From the NCBI GenBank assembly GCA_002393555.1, contig DGSP01000068.1, forward strand, positions 1-32,857: a stretch of 32,857 nucleotides of DNA, in the 5' to 3' direction. This document shows, in pieces, positions 7,532 through 15,443 of the stretch. Both the position numbers and the translations under genes were made by a program. The DNA comes from Prevotellaceae bacterium UBA4359. Its GTDB lineage: Bacteria > Bacteroidota > Bacteroidia > Bacteroidales > Bacteroidaceae. The notes below the pieces were generated by a model. The model was not told the origin of the DNA. It saw only the letters and a program-made list of their open reading frames with translations, and searched no databases. Position 1 is the stretch's first letter. Each line of letters starts with the position of its first letter.

Positions 7532-8221
7532 TCAGGGGGTGGGGAAGAAGTAAGCGGAGGCGTTCTTGAGGCCGTAGGTTCCCATGTAGGAGTGGGTGAT
7601 GTTGCCGAAGATGATGACTTGGCGGTGGAGGTTTTCGGGATGGGTGGCCAGATTGAGTGCTTGGCGTGTGTCTTTGTTGGCTTGCGATGAGTTGGGCAGT
7701 TCGATGGCTATGCATTGGCTGGGGTCGATTTCATCGGGTGAATCGGCTATGACGATGTTGCTTTCGACGGCATTGGCGGTGCTGAAGCGGGTGTGGGTGA
7801 GGCTTCTTTTGTTTTTGGGAATGAAGCCTACGATGTAGCCTCGCACGTGCTTGTATTTCAGGTTTAGGGGGAGGCCGACTTCATCTCTGTTGTGTTCGAA
7901 ATAGATGGGGATGTAGGTTTTGAAGTCGGCGACGGTGAAGGCGTTTTCTGGGGTTTCGCCTGCGGACTCTACGTAGTTGAGGGTGTCTTGGAGGGTGGAG
8001 GTTGATGGGGACTCTGGGTTTTCTGGGGTTGATGGGGTTTGTGGGGTGGATGGGGTGTTGGTGGGGGTGTCCTCTTTCTGTGGAATTTCGACTTTCTCGC
8101 AGGCGGAGAATGTGACAGTGAGGAGGATGGGGAGGACGGCGAGGAGAACCGTGAGGAGGGCTGTGGGATGGACTGTGAGGAGGGCAGTGAGTCGGATGGG
8201 GGTGTGCTTTATGTTGTTCAT
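7532..8221 (-). CDS. Lipoprotein with DUF6359-like OB-fold domain
   Basis: The protein has 229 residues. A long hydrophobic leader ends at a lipobox-like FSAC (Cys41), then comes a Pro/Thr/Ser-rich linker (about 47-77). The globular C-terminal half (about 95-229) has the pattern I associate with DUF6359, a Bacteroidetes OB-fold-like domain: VRGYIVGFI, SNIVIADSPDEIDPSQCIAI, then LHRQVIIFGNI and GTYGLKNASAYFF. The leader contains tandem ALLTV-type repeats (about residues 13-36), so its hydrophobic core looks expanded. Function is unknown; it is likely anchored in the envelope. It diverges from aroA and has its own TACCTTTG box at 8260-8267. Confidence 0.75.
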   Translation of the reverse strand: MNNIKHTPIRLTALLTVHPTALLTVLLAVLPILLTVTFSACEKVEIPQKEDTPTNTPSTPQTPSTPENPESPSTSTLQDTLNYVESAGETPENAFTVADFKTYIPIYFEHNRDEVGLPLNLKYKHVRGYIVGFIPKNKRSLTHTRFSTANAVESNIVIADSPDEIDPSQCIAIELPNSSQANKDTRQALNLATHPENLHRQVIIFGNITHSYMGTYGLKNASAYFFPTP

Positions 8222-8259
8222 GTGAGTTGTGGTGAAGGTTGTTGGGGTTGTTTTGGGGG

Positions 8260-8267
8260 CAAAGGTA
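8260..8267 (-). promoter_or_regulatory. -7 box for the leftward lipoprotein gene
   Basis: On the minus strand this reads TACCTTTG, an exact match to the Bacteroidetes TAnnTTTG element, 38 bases before the ATG at 8221. No good -33 TTTG partner is visible. Confidence 0.6.
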
Positions 8268-8273
8268 GGAAAA

Positions 8274-8305
8274 AGTTGGGAGTTAGCGGTGAGGAGTTGG
8301 GAGTT
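8274..8305. repeat. Direct repeat between divergent promoters
   Basis: AGTTGGGAGTT occurs at 8274-8284 and again at 8295-8305, a 21-base offset or about two helical turns. It lies between the opposed -7 boxes. It could be a regulator site or a chance duplication. Confidence 0.5.
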
Positions 8306-8310
8306 TTTCG

Positions 8311-8318
8311 TACCTTTG
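8311..8318 (+). promoter_or_regulatory. -7 box for the aroA-porW-porX operon
   Basis: TACCTTTG matches TAnnTTTG exactly and ends 14 bases before the aroA ATG at 8333, so the leader would be very short. No convincing -33 element is seen at the usual distance. Confidence 0.65.
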
Positions 8319-8332
8319 CAACATATTTAATC

Positions 8333-9754
8333 ATGAATATGCAGATAAAGGTAACAGGGCCTTCCCGATTGGGGGGGCGAGTGGTGCTCCCGTCGTCGAA
8401 GAGCATCAGCAATCGTGCTTTGACCATTCGTGCGCTGGCTGACAGTGGCGAAGGGGGCGAGGGGCAGCGGTTTGATGTGGAGAATGTGAGTGACTGTGAT
8501 GACACGCGGGTGATGCTGGCGTGGCTGGAGGGATGGAGACGCGAGGGGGGGATTGGCGAAGGGAAACTTCGCCACGCAAGAGGTGATGAGGGGAGGAATG
8601 GCGAAGGGAAACTTCGCTGCGCTGGTGATGATGGGGGGAGGGATGGCGAAGGAAAACTTCGCTGCGCTGGTGATGATGGGGGGAGGGATGGCGATGTGGG
8701 GGTGATTGATGTGGGGGCTGCTGGGACGGCGATGCGCTTTTCGACGGCTCTGCTGGCTGTGGGCGAGGGACGGCGCGTCATTACGGGCAGTGAGCGGATG
8801 AAGCAGCGGCCTATCGGCATCTTGGTGGATGCTTTGCGTCGGTTGGGCGCGAGGGTGGAGTATGTGGAGCGTGAGGGTTTTCCGCCGTTGTGCATCGAGG
8901 GTAATCCGCTGATGGAGGGTGGCGAGATTGAGTTGGCGGGCAATGTGAGTTCACAGTATATCTCTGCCTTGCTGATGATTGGGCCTCGGCTGAAACGGGG
9001 TTTGAGGCTGAAGTTGTCCGATGAAATCGTCAGTCGGCCTTATATAGACATGACGTTGGCCATCATGCGCGACTTTGGTGCGAGGGCTGAATGGGAGGAT
9101 GAGCGTAGCATCAGGGTGGAGGCGCATCCCTATCGGGAACGTCCCTATCGGGTGGAGAGCGATTGGAGTGCGGCCAGTTATTGGTATGAGATGGTGGCTC
9201 TGGCTCCTAACGGCGATGCCGAGGTGGTGTTGCCGGGGCTTTTTGCCGAGAGCCTGCAGGGCGACAGCCGTGGGGCCGAGGTGTTTGCGCTGCTGGGTGT
9301 GGCCACGGAGCATCGGGGCGACACGGTGGTGCTGCGGAAGAATGGGCGGTGTGTGGAACGGCTGGATTATGACTTCCTGACGATGCCAGACCTGGCTCAG
9401 ACCTTTGTCGTGACTTGCTGCATGTTGGGCGTTCCGTTCCATTTCATCGGGCTTCAGAGCCTCAAAATCAAGGAGACGGACCGCATCGAGGCTCTGAAAT
9501 GCGAACTGGCTAAGTTGGGTTTTGTGCTGGAGGACCGCCACGACAGCGAATTGCTGTGGACGGGCATGCGCAGTGAGCCGAAATCAGCCGATGAAATCGC
9601 CATTGACACTTACGAAGACCACCGCATGGCGATGGCATTTGCGCCTGTGGCTCTGAGGGATGGCAGCATCCGTGTGAACAATCCGCAGGTGGTGTCGAAG
9701 TCTTATCCTCGCTTTTGGGATGATTTAAGAACCGTTGGATTTGAGATTGTATGA
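8333..9754 (+). CDS. aroA: 3-phosphoshikimate 1-carboxyvinyltransferase (EPSP synthase) with an internal repeat insertion
   Basis: This cytoplasmic enzyme joins shikimate-3-phosphate and phosphoenolpyruvate in the shikimate pathway. Visible motifs include the substrate-binding SSKSISNRAL (21-30), DCDDTRVML (54-62), DVGAAGTAMRF (126-136), GSERMKQRPIGIL, SSQYISALLM, SDWSAASYW, KIKETDRIEA and YEDHRMAMAFAP. The start at 8333 gives the family N-terminus MNMQIKVTGPS and sits just after a TACCTTTG box; ATG 8339 is an alternative. At 473 residues it is long for the family. The excess is a Gly/Asp/Arg-rich insert at about residues 70-121, made of three 15-residue repeats between DDTRVML and DVGAAGTAMRF. 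The catalytic motifs on both sides are intact, so activity is likely kept. The next gene overlaps its stop (ATGA). Confidence 0.95.
   Translation: MNMQIKVTGPSRLGGRVVLPSSKSISNRALTIRALADSGEGGEGQRFDVENVSDCDDTRVMLAWLEGWRREGGIGEGKLRHARGDEGRNGEGKLRCAGDDGGRDGEGKLRCAGDDGGRDGDVGVIDVGAAGTAMRFSTALLAVGEGRRVITGSERMKQRPIGILVDALRRLGARVEYVEREGFPPLCIEGNPLMEGGEIELAGNVSSQYISALLMIGPRLKRGLRLKLSDEIVSRPYIDMTLAIMRDFGARAEWEDERSIRVEAHPYRERPYRVESDWSAASYWYEMVALAPNGDAEVVLPGLFAESLQGDSRGAEVFALLGVATEHRGDTVVLRKNGRCVERLDYDFLTMPDLAQTFVVTCCMLGVPFHFIGLQSLKIKETDRIEALKCELAKLGFVLEDRHDSELLWTGMRSEPKSADEIAIDTYEDHRMAMAFAPVALRDGSIRVNNPQVVSKSYPRFWDDLRTVGFEIV
8555..8689 (+). repeat. Three 45-bp tandem repeats inside aroA
   Basis: Units start at 8555, 8600 and 8645. 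Units 2 and 3 differ at only one base; unit 1 is more diverged. Each unit contains the inverted repeat GCGAAG-GGAAA-CTTCGC, or a one-base variant of its loop. At 45 bp each unit keeps frame, encoding GEGKLRHARGDEGRN once and GEGKLRCAGDDGGRD twice. A fourth GGCGA start at 8690 is truncated. Confidence 0.95.
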
Positions 9755-10170
9755 TTTATTTGATTGTAGGACTGATTGTGTTGGGCGTTGTCGCCTTTCT
9801 TGCAGGCTTTTTCAGGGAGAAAAAGTTGAAGGCGCAGTTGAAAAAGGGCGAAATCACCGAACTTCCTTCCATCAAGCAGGTGGAGGACATGGAGTGTTGT
9901 GGTCAGCACGAGACTTGCGAGAAGGAGAGTCTGCTTGCTGCTGTGAGCAAGCAGATTGAGTATTACAATGATGAAGAGTTGGATCGCTTTCGCGGAAGGG
10001 AAAGTGATGCCTATTCTGCCGATGAAATCGAGGAATTTCGCGAAGTGTTGTACACGATGCGCGAGGACGAGGTGGCGGGTTGGGTGCGTTCGCTCCAGTT
10101 GCGCGCCGTGGCACTGCCCGACGAACTGAAGGACGAAGTGTTTATGATTGTGGGCGAAAGGCGCGGGTGA
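9751..10170 (+). CDS. Small single-pass membrane protein of unknown function
   Basis: The protein has 139 residues. One membrane helix (residues 3-21, YLIVGLIVLGVVAFLAGFF) is followed by a basic stretch, then by a cysteine/histidine cluster, CCGQHETC (49-56), that could hold a metal or disulfide. A charged C-terminal region of about 75 residues follows. The start overlaps the aroA stop, so translation is probably coupled, and porW follows 37 bases later. I do not know its function; its place next to porW may hint at an envelope role. Confidence 0.75.
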   Translation: MIYLIVGLIVLGVVAFLAGFFREKKLKAQLKKGEITELPSIKQVEDMECCGQHETCEKESLLAAVSKQIEYYNDEELDRFRGRESDAYSADEIEEFREVLYTMREDEVAGWVRSLQLRAVALPDELKDEVFMIVGERRG

Positions 10171-10207
10171 GGCAATAAGGCCGTGAGTTTTTCGTTATAA
10201 CAATAGG

Positions 10208-13135
10208 GTGTTTGCCCGTTTTTTTGCCTTGAGACATTTGCGGAACATATTATGCAGTTGTGTGGCGCTGATGGTGCTGCTGATGGCGTGTACGACCAAG
10301 AAGAACACGCCCCTGACTCGTAATATCCAGGGGTTCAAGGCACGTTATAACACTTATTTCAATGGGAATGAGGCTTATAAAGAGGGACGGTTGCTGCAGG
10401 AAGAAGGGAACAAGGACAACTTCACAGAGTTGATTCCGCTCTATGTGACTGGCAACAAGGCGACGGTGAAGATAGGCACGAGCAACTTCGATCGTGCGGT
10501 GGAGAAGTGTCAGAAGACCATCAAGATGCACAGCATCACGCAACGGCCGGAGTGGAAGAAGAACCGCCCGAAGACTCCGAAGGACAGGATTTGGCTGAGC
10601 CAGAAGGAGTATAACCCGTTCTTGTGGCGGGCGTGGTTTCTGATGGGTGAGGCTCAGTTCAGAAAGGGCGAGTATATGGAGGCAGCCTCGACGTTTGCCT
10701 ACATTCAGCGTCTGTATTTTTCCAAGCCCAATCTGGTGGCGCGGGCACGGCTGCTGGAGGCCAGATGCTATGCCGAGATGGAGTGGTTCTACGATGCGGA
10801 AGACCTGATTGCACGGGCGCAACGGGACAGTTTCCCCTCGAAGTTGGAACCGCTGAAAGCATCGGTGCTGGGCGATATTCAGGTGCGTCAAGGGCAGTAT
10901 CCCGAGGCCATTCTGAACATAGAGAAGGCTTTGAAGGGCGAGCATCGCAGCCTGCCTCGCACGAGGATGTATCTGCTCTTGGGGCAACTCTACCATAAGA
11001 TAGGGCATGACCCGGAGGCATACAGGTATTTCAAGAAGGTCATCAGGAGAAATCCCCCTTATGAACTGGAGTTTAATGCTCGCATTCAGATGACGGAGGC
11101 CATGTCGAAAGGGCAATCGAAGCAGATGATTCGCAAGTTGAAGTCGATGGCCAAGAATCCGAAGAATAAGGACTATCTGGACCAGGTCTATTATGCGATG
11201 GGCAACATCTATCTGGCTAATGGAGATACGACTCGCGCCATCTGGGCTTATAAGGATGGTGTGGAGAAGAGCACCCGGAGCGGAATAGAGAAGGGGGTCT
11301 TGTTGTTGCATCTGGGGCAGTTGTATTGGGACCGGGAGAAGTTTGTGGATGCCCAGGGGTGCTACTCGCAGGCTTTGGGACTGCTCGATAAAGACCACGA
11401 TGACTATAAGGAGGTGGATGAGCGGAGCAAGATTTTGGAGGAACTGTTGCCCTTTGCATCGGCGGTGGAGTTGCAGGACAGTCTGCAAGCCATGGCGCGC
11501 ATGGACTCGGTGAGCCGCATGGAGAAAATCAAGAAAATCATTGAGGCGGTGAAAAAGAAGGAGCGTGAGGAAGAGAAGAAGGCGGCGGAGGCATCGACGG
11601 CACAGAAGGGCGGAACCGCTCAGCGCGCAGGACAGACACAGCAGGGGACGGGCAATCGGAACCGCCAGCAATCGACGGTGTGGTATTTCTATAATCCGAC
11701 TTCGGTAGAAGCAGGCAAGCGCGAGTTTGAAAAGAAGTGGGGTAAGCGCGACCTGGCAGACGACTGGCGGCGGAACAACAAGACGGTCTTGGACGATTTC
11801 AACGAAGAAGAACTCTCTGACAGTCTGAAGGCTGTGCAGGACAGCATTGCTGCTGTGGAAGACAGCATCTATCAGGCCAACAAGGGCAAGAAGACCACGA
11901 AGGCGGAGCGAGACAGCATCAAAGCGGCTGAATATGCCGAAGACCCGCACCGCCCAGAGTTCTATCTGAAGGACATTCCGCTGACAGAGGAGCAGATGGC
12001 GGAGTCGAACGCAGCATTGGTGGAGGGACTCTATGGTTCGGCCATCATCTATAAAGACCGCATGGAGAACCTGCCGCTGGCTGAACGGACGTTCCAGCGC
12101 ATCTTGCTGAATTTTCCCGATTTCGATAAGGCTGATGAACTCTACTATAATATGTTCCAACTCTACTCGCGTATGCAGCGCAGTGCCGATGCCGAGGACT
12201 ATCGCCAAAGGCTCATCGCGGAGTATCCTGAGAATGAACACAGTAAACTGATTGCCGACCCCGACTTTGAGTTTAAGGGGCGTTATGGCAAACAGATAGA
12301 AGACTCGGTGTACACTGCCACCTACGAGGCGTTCCAACGTGATGACTACCAGACGGTGATATACAATAGCCGGGAGATGGGAACGGAATATCCGCAAGGT
12401 GCCAACAGGGCGCGTTTCCTCTTTTTGGAGGCCATGAGCAAGTTGGAACTGGGCGACCGCGAGCACTTCATGAGCGACCTGAAGGCACTGGTGGAGAAAT
12501 ATCCGCAGTCGAGTGTGAGCGAGTTGGCTGGGCTCTATGTGAAAGGACTGAAGGAAGGACGCCTCTTGCAGGGAGGCAAGTTTGAGATGGGCAGCATCTG
12601 GGAACGTCGGCGTGGGCTTGGCGAAGAAGGTGACTCGTTGGCCAACGACTCTACGTTCAGCCTGGAGAAAAATGCTGACTTCGTGTTTGTGATAGCCTAT
12701 GAGCGCGACTCGGTGGATGAGAACCAACTGCTCTATGAGATGGCGCGCTATAACTTTACGTCCTTCACGGTGAGAAACTTCGACATTACGGTGGAAAAAG
12801 GCGATGGAATCGACATGATGCAAGTGCGCACGTTCCAGAACTATGATGAAGCCTACATCTACATGCACCGCCTCTTCAACAATGCCGACATGGCCTATAA
12901 ACTGGAAGGCTTGAAGTGTTTCATCATCAGCGAAGAGAACCTGAAAAAACTGATGCGCGGACTCAGTTTTGCCGATTACTTCGACTTCTACGATGAACAC
13001 TTCGACCGTATCGGCTCCCTGCGCATCAACGAGGATGAGCCTTCCAGCCTTGACGAACCTACTGAACTGCCCGAACCTGCTGACGACACGGAAGAGGAAG
13101 ATGAGGACTTGGAAGACGATAACTACATTTTCTGA
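10208..13135 (+). CDS. porW: Type IX secretion system lipoprotein PorW/SprE, TPR-rich
   Basis: This 975-residue lipoprotein is needed for type IX secretion (and gliding in related flavobacteria), where it is thought to link the trans-envelope core to outer parts. A signal peptide ends in LLMAC (Cys28 from the GTG start). It is followed by TKKNTPLTRNIQGFKARYNT, the PorW/SprE signature, and YFNGNEAYKEG. TPR-like helical pairs fill about residues 140-420 and again about 600-780. A Lys/Glu/Gln-rich linker (about 435-495) lies between, and the C-terminus is very acidic (EEEDEDLEDD). The start is uncertain: GTG 10208 or TTG 10229, the second giving a shorter, more typical leader (MRHLRN...). The porX gene follows 53 bases later. 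Confidence 0.9.
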   Translation: MFARFFALRHLRNILCSCVALMVLLMACTTKKNTPLTRNIQGFKARYNTYFNGNEAYKEGRLLQEEGNKDNFTELIPLYVTGNKATVKIGTSNFDRAVEKCQKTIKMHSITQRPEWKKNRPKTPKDRIWLSQKEYNPFLWRAWFLMGEAQFRKGEYMEAASTFAYIQRLYFSKPNLVARARLLEARCYAEMEWFYDAEDLIARAQRDSFPSKLEPLKASVLGDIQVRQGQYPEAILNIEKALKGEHRSLPRTRMYLLLGQLYHKIGHDPEAYRYFKKVIRRNPPYELEFNARIQMTEAMSKGQSKQMIRKLKSMAKNPKNKDYLDQVYYAMGNIYLANGDTTRAIWAYKDGVEKSTRSGIEKGVLLLHLGQLYWDREKFVDAQGCYSQALGLLDKDHDDYKEVDERSKILEELLPFASAVELQDSLQAMARMDSVSRMEKIKKIIEAVKKKEREEEKKAAEASTAQKGGTAQRAGQTQQGTGNRNRQQSTVWYFYNPTSVEAGKREFEKKWGKRDLADDWRRNNKTVLDDFNEEELSDSLKAVQDSIAAVEDSIYQANKGKKTTKAERDSIKAAEYAEDPHRPEFYLKDIPLTEEQMAESNAALVEGLYGSAIIYKDRMENLPLAERTFQRILLNFPDFDKADELYYNMFQLYSRMQRSADAEDYRQRLIAEYPENEHSKLIADPDFEFKGRYGKQIEDSVYTATYEAFQRDDYQTVIYNSREMGTEYPQGANRARFLFLEAMSKLELGDREHFMSDLKALVEKYPQSSVSELAGLYVKGLKEGRLLQGGKFEMGSIWERRRGLGEEGDSLANDSTFSLEKNADFVFVIAYERDSVDENQLLYEMARYNFTSFTVRNFDITVEKGDGIDMMQVRTFQNYDEAYIYMHRLFNNADMAYKLEGLKCFIISEENLKKLMRGLSFADYFDFYDEHFDRIGSLRINEDEPSSLDEPTELPEPADDTEEEDEDLEDDNYIF

Positions 13136-13188
13136 GATATGAACTTTCCAGAGAATGAACTTTTCTGAAATAAGATTTTTTCTGCGAT

Positions 13189-14739
13189 ATGAACGGAACA
13201 CTGCTATGGGTGGATGACGAGATTGAATTGCTGAAGGCATACGTTATCTTCCTCGAAAAGAAAGAATATGAGGTTGTTACGGCAACAAATGGTCAAGATG
13301 CCCTTGACCTGTGTCGCGAACGCTCCTTCGACCTGATTTTTCTCGATGAGAACATGCCGGGACTGAGCGGTCTCGAAACCCTTTCGCGCATCAAGGAAAT
13401 CAACCCCACTATCCCCGTGGTGATGGTGACGAAGAGTGAAGAGGAAAATATCATGAACCAGGCCATCGGCTCAAAGATAGCCGACTACCTGATTAAGCCG
13501 GTCAATCCCAACCAGATATACCTCACTCTGAAAAAGCACCTGCACAAGCGTGAGATAGAGGCCGAAGTGACCAACACGGGCTATCAGCAGAACTTCATGA
13601 AGATTGGCATGCAAATCAACGATTCCTACACACTGGACGAGTGGAAGGAAGTGTATAAACGTCTCGTCTTCTGGGAATTGGAACTCTCCGACACGGGCAG
13701 CGAAATGAGCGATATGCTCAAGATGCAGAAGGCGGAGGCAAACAATGAGTTTGCCAAGTTCGTGAGGAAAAACTATCTGGGGTGGGTGCAGAATGCCGAA
13801 GAGCGTCCGCTCATGTCGCCCGACATCTTCAAGAAGACCATCTTCCCCTTGCTCAATCAAGGCGAGAAAGTCTTTCTGGTGGTGTTCGACAACTTCCGCT
13901 ACGACCAGTGGCGTGAGATTTCCAAAGAACTGTCCGACGATTTCACCTTCGACGAGCAACTCTGTCTCAGCATCCTGCCCACCGCCACTCAGTATGCCCG
14001 CAACGCCATTTTCTCAGGACTCATGCCCAGCCAGATTGCGCAGATGTATCCCGACTTGTGGGTGGATGAAGACGAGGAAGAAGGCAAGAACCTGAACGAA
14101 GCGCCGCTCATTCAGACTCAGTTGGACCGCTATCGGCGCAAGAACACTTTCTCCTACTTCAAACTCAACAACTCTTCCGACTCAGAGCGGCTGCTGGAGC
14201 GATTCAGAAATCTGAAAGACAACGACCTCAACGTGTTGGTCATCAACTTTATCGATATGCTCAGCCATGCCCGCACCGAGTCGCGCATGGTTCGCGAACT
14301 GGCCAGCGACGAGCGGGCCTATCGCAGCATCACCGCCTCCTGGTTCCACAACTCGCCTGTGCGTCAACTCTTCAAGGAATTGGCCAAGACCGATGCACCC
14401 ATCATCATCACCACCGACCACGGCTCCATCCGGGTGAACAATCCCATCAAGGTCATTGGCGATAAGAACACTAACACCAATCTGCGCTACAAACTGGGCA
14501 AGAACCTCAGTTACAACCCCAAGCAGGTGTATGAACTGAAGAATCCCAAGCAGGCTTCCCTGCCGTCGCCCAACATCAGCACGGCCTATATCTTCGCCCA
14601 AAACGACGATTTCTTCGCCTATCCCAACAACTACAACTATTATGTCAACTACTACAAGAACACCTTCCAGCACGGGGGCATCTCGATGGAGGAGATGCTG
14701 GTGCCGCTGGTGACCATGCGCAGCAAACGCAGGGGTTGA
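13189..14739 (+). CDS. porX: Type IX secretion response regulator PorX (receiver plus PglZ domain)
   Basis: The 516-residue protein starts with a receiver domain (about 1-120): acidic pocket VDDE (8-11), phospho-acceptor Asp53 in IFLDENMPG, Thr81 and Lys103. A helical linker leads to a PglZ/alkaline-phosphatase-superfamily domain (about 205-516). Its metal and catalytic candidates are Asp234 (VVFDNFRYDQW), Thr265/Thr267 (LPTATQ), Asp356 and His360 (FIDMLSH), Asp410-His411 (TTDHG) and His495 (QHGG). This architecture is that of PorX, which with the sensor PorY and sigma factor SigP controls type IX secretion genes in Porphyromonas. Phosphodiesterase activity is known for the family. No porY is in this window. 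A terminator follows at 14763. Confidence 0.95.
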   Translation: MNGTLLWVDDEIELLKAYVIFLEKKEYEVVTATNGQDALDLCRERSFDLIFLDENMPGLSGLETLSRIKEINPTIPVVMVTKSEEENIMNQAIGSKIADYLIKPVNPNQIYLTLKKHLHKREIEAEVTNTGYQQNFMKIGMQINDSYTLDEWKEVYKRLVFWELELSDTGSEMSDMLKMQKAEANNEFAKFVRKNYLGWVQNAEERPLMSPDIFKKTIFPLLNQGEKVFLVVFDNFRYDQWREISKELSDDFTFDEQLCLSILPTATQYARNAIFSGLMPSQIAQMYPDLWVDEDEEEGKNLNEAPLIQTQLDRYRRKNTFSYFKLNNSSDSERLLERFRNLKDNDLNVLVINFIDMLSHARTESRMVRELASDERAYRSITASWFHNSPVRQLFKELAKTDAPIIITTDHGSIRVNNPIKVIGDKNTNTNLRYKLGKNLSYNPKQVYELKNPKQASLPSPNISTAYIFAQNDDFFAYPNNYNYYVNYYKNTFQHGGISMEEMLVPLVTMRSKRRG

Positions 14740-14762
14740 TTCCGTGTTTTTGTGAGAAGAAG

Positions 14763-14801
14763 AGAACCGCACCGGGCATTGTTTCGGGGCGGTTCTTTTT
14801 G
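14763..14801 (+). terminator. Rho-independent terminator of the aroA-porX operon
   Basis: AGAACCGC at 14763-14770 pairs with GCGGTTCT at 14789-14796. The loop region holds a second CCGG / CGGG pairing, and a T-run follows. It begins 23 bases after the porX stop. Confidence 0.9.
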
Positions 14802-15160
14802 TGTCTGAAGGGGAGGCGGAGAGGCCCCAAGGAGGGAGAGGAAAGGAAGAAATGGGTGGAGGGTTGGAAGAAAAAGGGACGGATGTGGTGAAAAAAAGGG
14901 AAGCCCTAGATTCACATCTCAGACCCCCTACTAAAAAACAGAGTTAGTTTATATAATAATAGGTACTTTTTCTTCTTTTTTTCAGTTATGTATTGCAAAG
15001 GTAGAGAATCTAAATCATAAATCACACATTTTCTGTCATAAAGAACGTGAAAAATCTTTGAAATAACTGAAAAAATGATGTTTTTTTACGTTTTCCTACT
15101 CATTTTCTCTCGTTTTGTGCGTGAAAAAGACGGATAGATGTGTGTGGCCTTTTCGGAAAG
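14802..15160. other. Intergenic stretch between porX and the leftward cysS unit
   Basis: No gene is supported. The left part (14808-14900) is a purine-rich plus strand of G/A blocks. The right part is A/T-rich, with long A and T runs. An exact -7 box points left at 14996-15003 with no gene behind it. Confidence 0.5.
14996..15003 (-). promoter_or_regulatory. Orphan leftward -7 box
   Basis: On the minus strand this reads TACCTTTG, as at the other promoters in the window. No credible open frame lies downstream to the left, and no -33 partner is visible. It may drive a small RNA or be a leftover or chance match. Confidence 0.35.
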
Positions 15161-15340
15161 TCATGTCTTCAGGATGTTGCGGACATTGAAGCCGAACCAG
15201 ATGAGGGCGAGGAAGAAAATGACCATGATGACGATGGACGTGGTGTCGGGCAGGATGGTGTAGAGCCAGATGCTCGCTCCGAAGCAGAGGACGATGAAGA
15301 GGAGGGAAAGGAGCATGAAGATTTTTTTGAGTTTTTCCAT
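15161..15340 (-). CDS. 59-residue membrane protein
   Basis: On the minus strand an ATG (15338-15340) to TGA (15161-15163) frame encodes 59 residues. A basic start, MEKLKKI, is followed by two hydrophobic helices, about residues 7-28 (FMLLSLLFIVLCFGASIWLY) and 35-51 (SIVIMVIFFLALIWFGF), then a polar tail NVRNILKT. The composition and two-helix hairpin layout are those of a real small membrane protein. It lies about 100 bases downstream of cysS on the same strand and may be co-transcribed. The family is not recognised. Confidence 0.7.
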   Translation of the reverse strand: MEKLKKIFMLLSLLFIVLCFGASIWLYTILPDTTSIVIMVIFFLALIWFGFNVRNILKT

Positions 15341-15412
15341 GATGGTGGGTTGGGGGGAAAGGATGGGGAGATGGAGGAGGGGGGGATGGGAGGGAATGGA
15401 AGGGGATGGAGG

Positions 15413-15435
15413 GGGGAGCGGGTGAACCGCTCCCC
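15413..15435 (-). terminator. Hairpin directly after cysS
   Basis: GGGGAGCGG at 15413-15421 pairs with CCGCTCCCC at 15427-15435 around a 5-base loop. It begins 8 bases beyond the cysS stop in the leftward direction. No T-run follows, so it may stabilise the 3' end or attenuate rather than fully terminate. The flank at 15341-15412 is a G/A-rich plus strand. Confidence 0.5.
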
Positions 15436-15443
15436 GCAGGGGG

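Noticed and set aside
7249..7569. Small proteins with repeated V-S-H-T peptides
   Set aside because: The peptides arise from the palindromic DNA repeat and appear on both strands, so they are not evidence of a gene.
8039..8332. Upstream extension of the aroA frame
   Set aside because: It would run through the divergent promoter region and encode low-complexity Gly/Glu sequence. The family start is at 8333.
10250..13240. A 996-codon open frame on the minus strand opposite porW
   Set aside because: porW has clear family motifs, a lipobox and operon context. The antisense frame is a composition shadow with a Leu/His-rich, family-free translation.
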